Shown piece by piece: positions 6,747 to 6,981 of a DNA stretch of 6,981 bases. Below the pieces are notes generated by a model, which was not told where the DNA came from, did not search any database, and saw only the letters and a list, made by a program, of their open reading frames with translations. Each line of letters opens with the position of its first letter. Positions within the stretch are counted from its first letter, which is position 1. Position numbers and translations under genes: made by a program. Source of the DNA: an uncultured Anaerolineales bacterium (GTDB lineage Bacteria > Chloroflexota > Anaerolineae > Anaerolineales > UBA11657); the NCBI GenBank assembly GCA_913031335.1, contig CAJWGI010000067.1, positions 1 through 6,981 on the forward strand. Reading direction: 5' to 3'.

Positions 6747-6767
6747 ATTATCGCCGCAATTGTAACA
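6747..6767 (-). promoter_or_regulatory. Candidate promoter of the pth-mfd unit (extended -10)
   Basis: On the minus strand TGTTACAAT (6767-6759) matches an extended -10 element, TGn followed by TACAAT with five of six bases of TATAAT. No good -35 hexamer is present at 16-18 bases, which is tolerated for extended -10 promoters. A second -10-like hexamer, GATAAT, lies just downstream (6752-6747). Transcription from the first would begin around 6752 and give a pth leader of about 60 bases containing the nested inverted repeats. The position between the upstream gene's stop and pth fits, but the match is by eye. Confidence 0.4.
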
Positions 6768-6790
6768 TTTCGGCTGCGGCGCGGCGGGCG

Positions 6791-6981
6791 CTACGCCCTG
6801 CGCAAATCGCTCCGCACGCGCCGCAGCAACCGGCGCACGTGTGGGCGCACCAGCTTCCGCAACTGCAGGTACACCCCCAGAGAAAGAAATGCCACCACGG
6901 AGTAGGCAGCGCTATTTAGGAAGGTGGAACGATAATCGTGTTTTTCGCGCAGATGCGTAAAAAGGTTGCGGAACGGGGGAT
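6791..6981 (-). CDS. C-terminal end of an unidentified membrane protein
   Basis: A minus-strand frame is open from the window edge to a TAG at 6791, giving 62 visible C-terminal residues. It starts PPFRNLFTHLREKHDYRSTF, then has one hydrophobic stretch (about residues 20-38, with AAYSVVAFLSLGVYL) that fits a transmembrane helix. The tail is strongly basic (RKLVRPHVRRLLRRV and on to LRRA). By the positive-inside rule the C-terminus would be cytoplasmic. No start or domain is visible and I do not recognise the family. Support comes from the coherent helix-plus-basic-tail pattern, the stops that quickly close the other two minus frames, and the same direction as all neighbouring genes. It ends 97 bases before pth. 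Confidence 0.6.
   Translation of the reverse strand, partial: PPFRNLFTHLREKHDYRSTFLNSAAYSVVAFLSLGVYLQLRKLVRPHVRRLLRRVRSDLRRA

Noticed and set aside
6720..6905. Plus-strand open frame of 61 codons upstream of pth
   Set aside because: It is arginine-rich, lacks domain features, overlaps the open minus-strand frame of the membrane protein end, and runs against the direction of all neighbouring genes.

Overview
The window reads as a chromosomal fragment of a GC-rich bacterium, most likely a member of Chloroflexota (Anaerolineae-like). This assignment is an inference. It rests on the lipoprotein with a long Ala/Glu linker after its lipobox, on an amino-acid permease carrying the extended segment before its EAA loop that I associate with that phylum, and on the FlgD-like secreted protein. 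No rRNA or other marker gene is present to confirm it.

All genes I can support lie on the minus strand, so the natural reading direction is from high to low coordinates. In that order they are: the C-terminal end of an unidentified membrane protein (6981-6791); a short leader with a possible promoter and nested inverted repeats (about 6700-6767); pth, peptidyl-tRNA hydrolase (6693-6106); mfd, transcription-repair coupling factor (6109-2570), which shares an ATGA stop/start overlap with pth; a 418-residue membrane-anchored protein with two FlgD-type Ig-like domains (2504-1248), with a good sigma70-like promoter placed over the mfd stop codon; an amino-acid ABC permease (1238-378) nine bases further on; a 115-base gap; and the start of a BMP-family (PnrA/Med-like) substrate-binding lipoprotein (262-1, continuing outside the window).

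The genes fall into two functional blocks. pth and mfd are housekeeping rescue functions: Pth recycles peptidyl-tRNA released from stalled ribosomes, and Mfd removes RNA polymerase stalled at DNA lesions and recruits UvrA. The lower block concerns the cell envelope: an exported beta-sandwich protein, a polar amino-acid permease without its ATPase or binding protein in view, and a nucleoside-type binding lipoprotein that by family knowledge should pair with a different permease class.

I see no mobile element, CRISPR array, tRNA or rRNA, and no clearly novel multi-gene system. The points most worth a second look are the structured pth leader, the promoter at the mfd stop, the uncharacterised 418-residue protein with its single CxxC pair, and the orphan permease.
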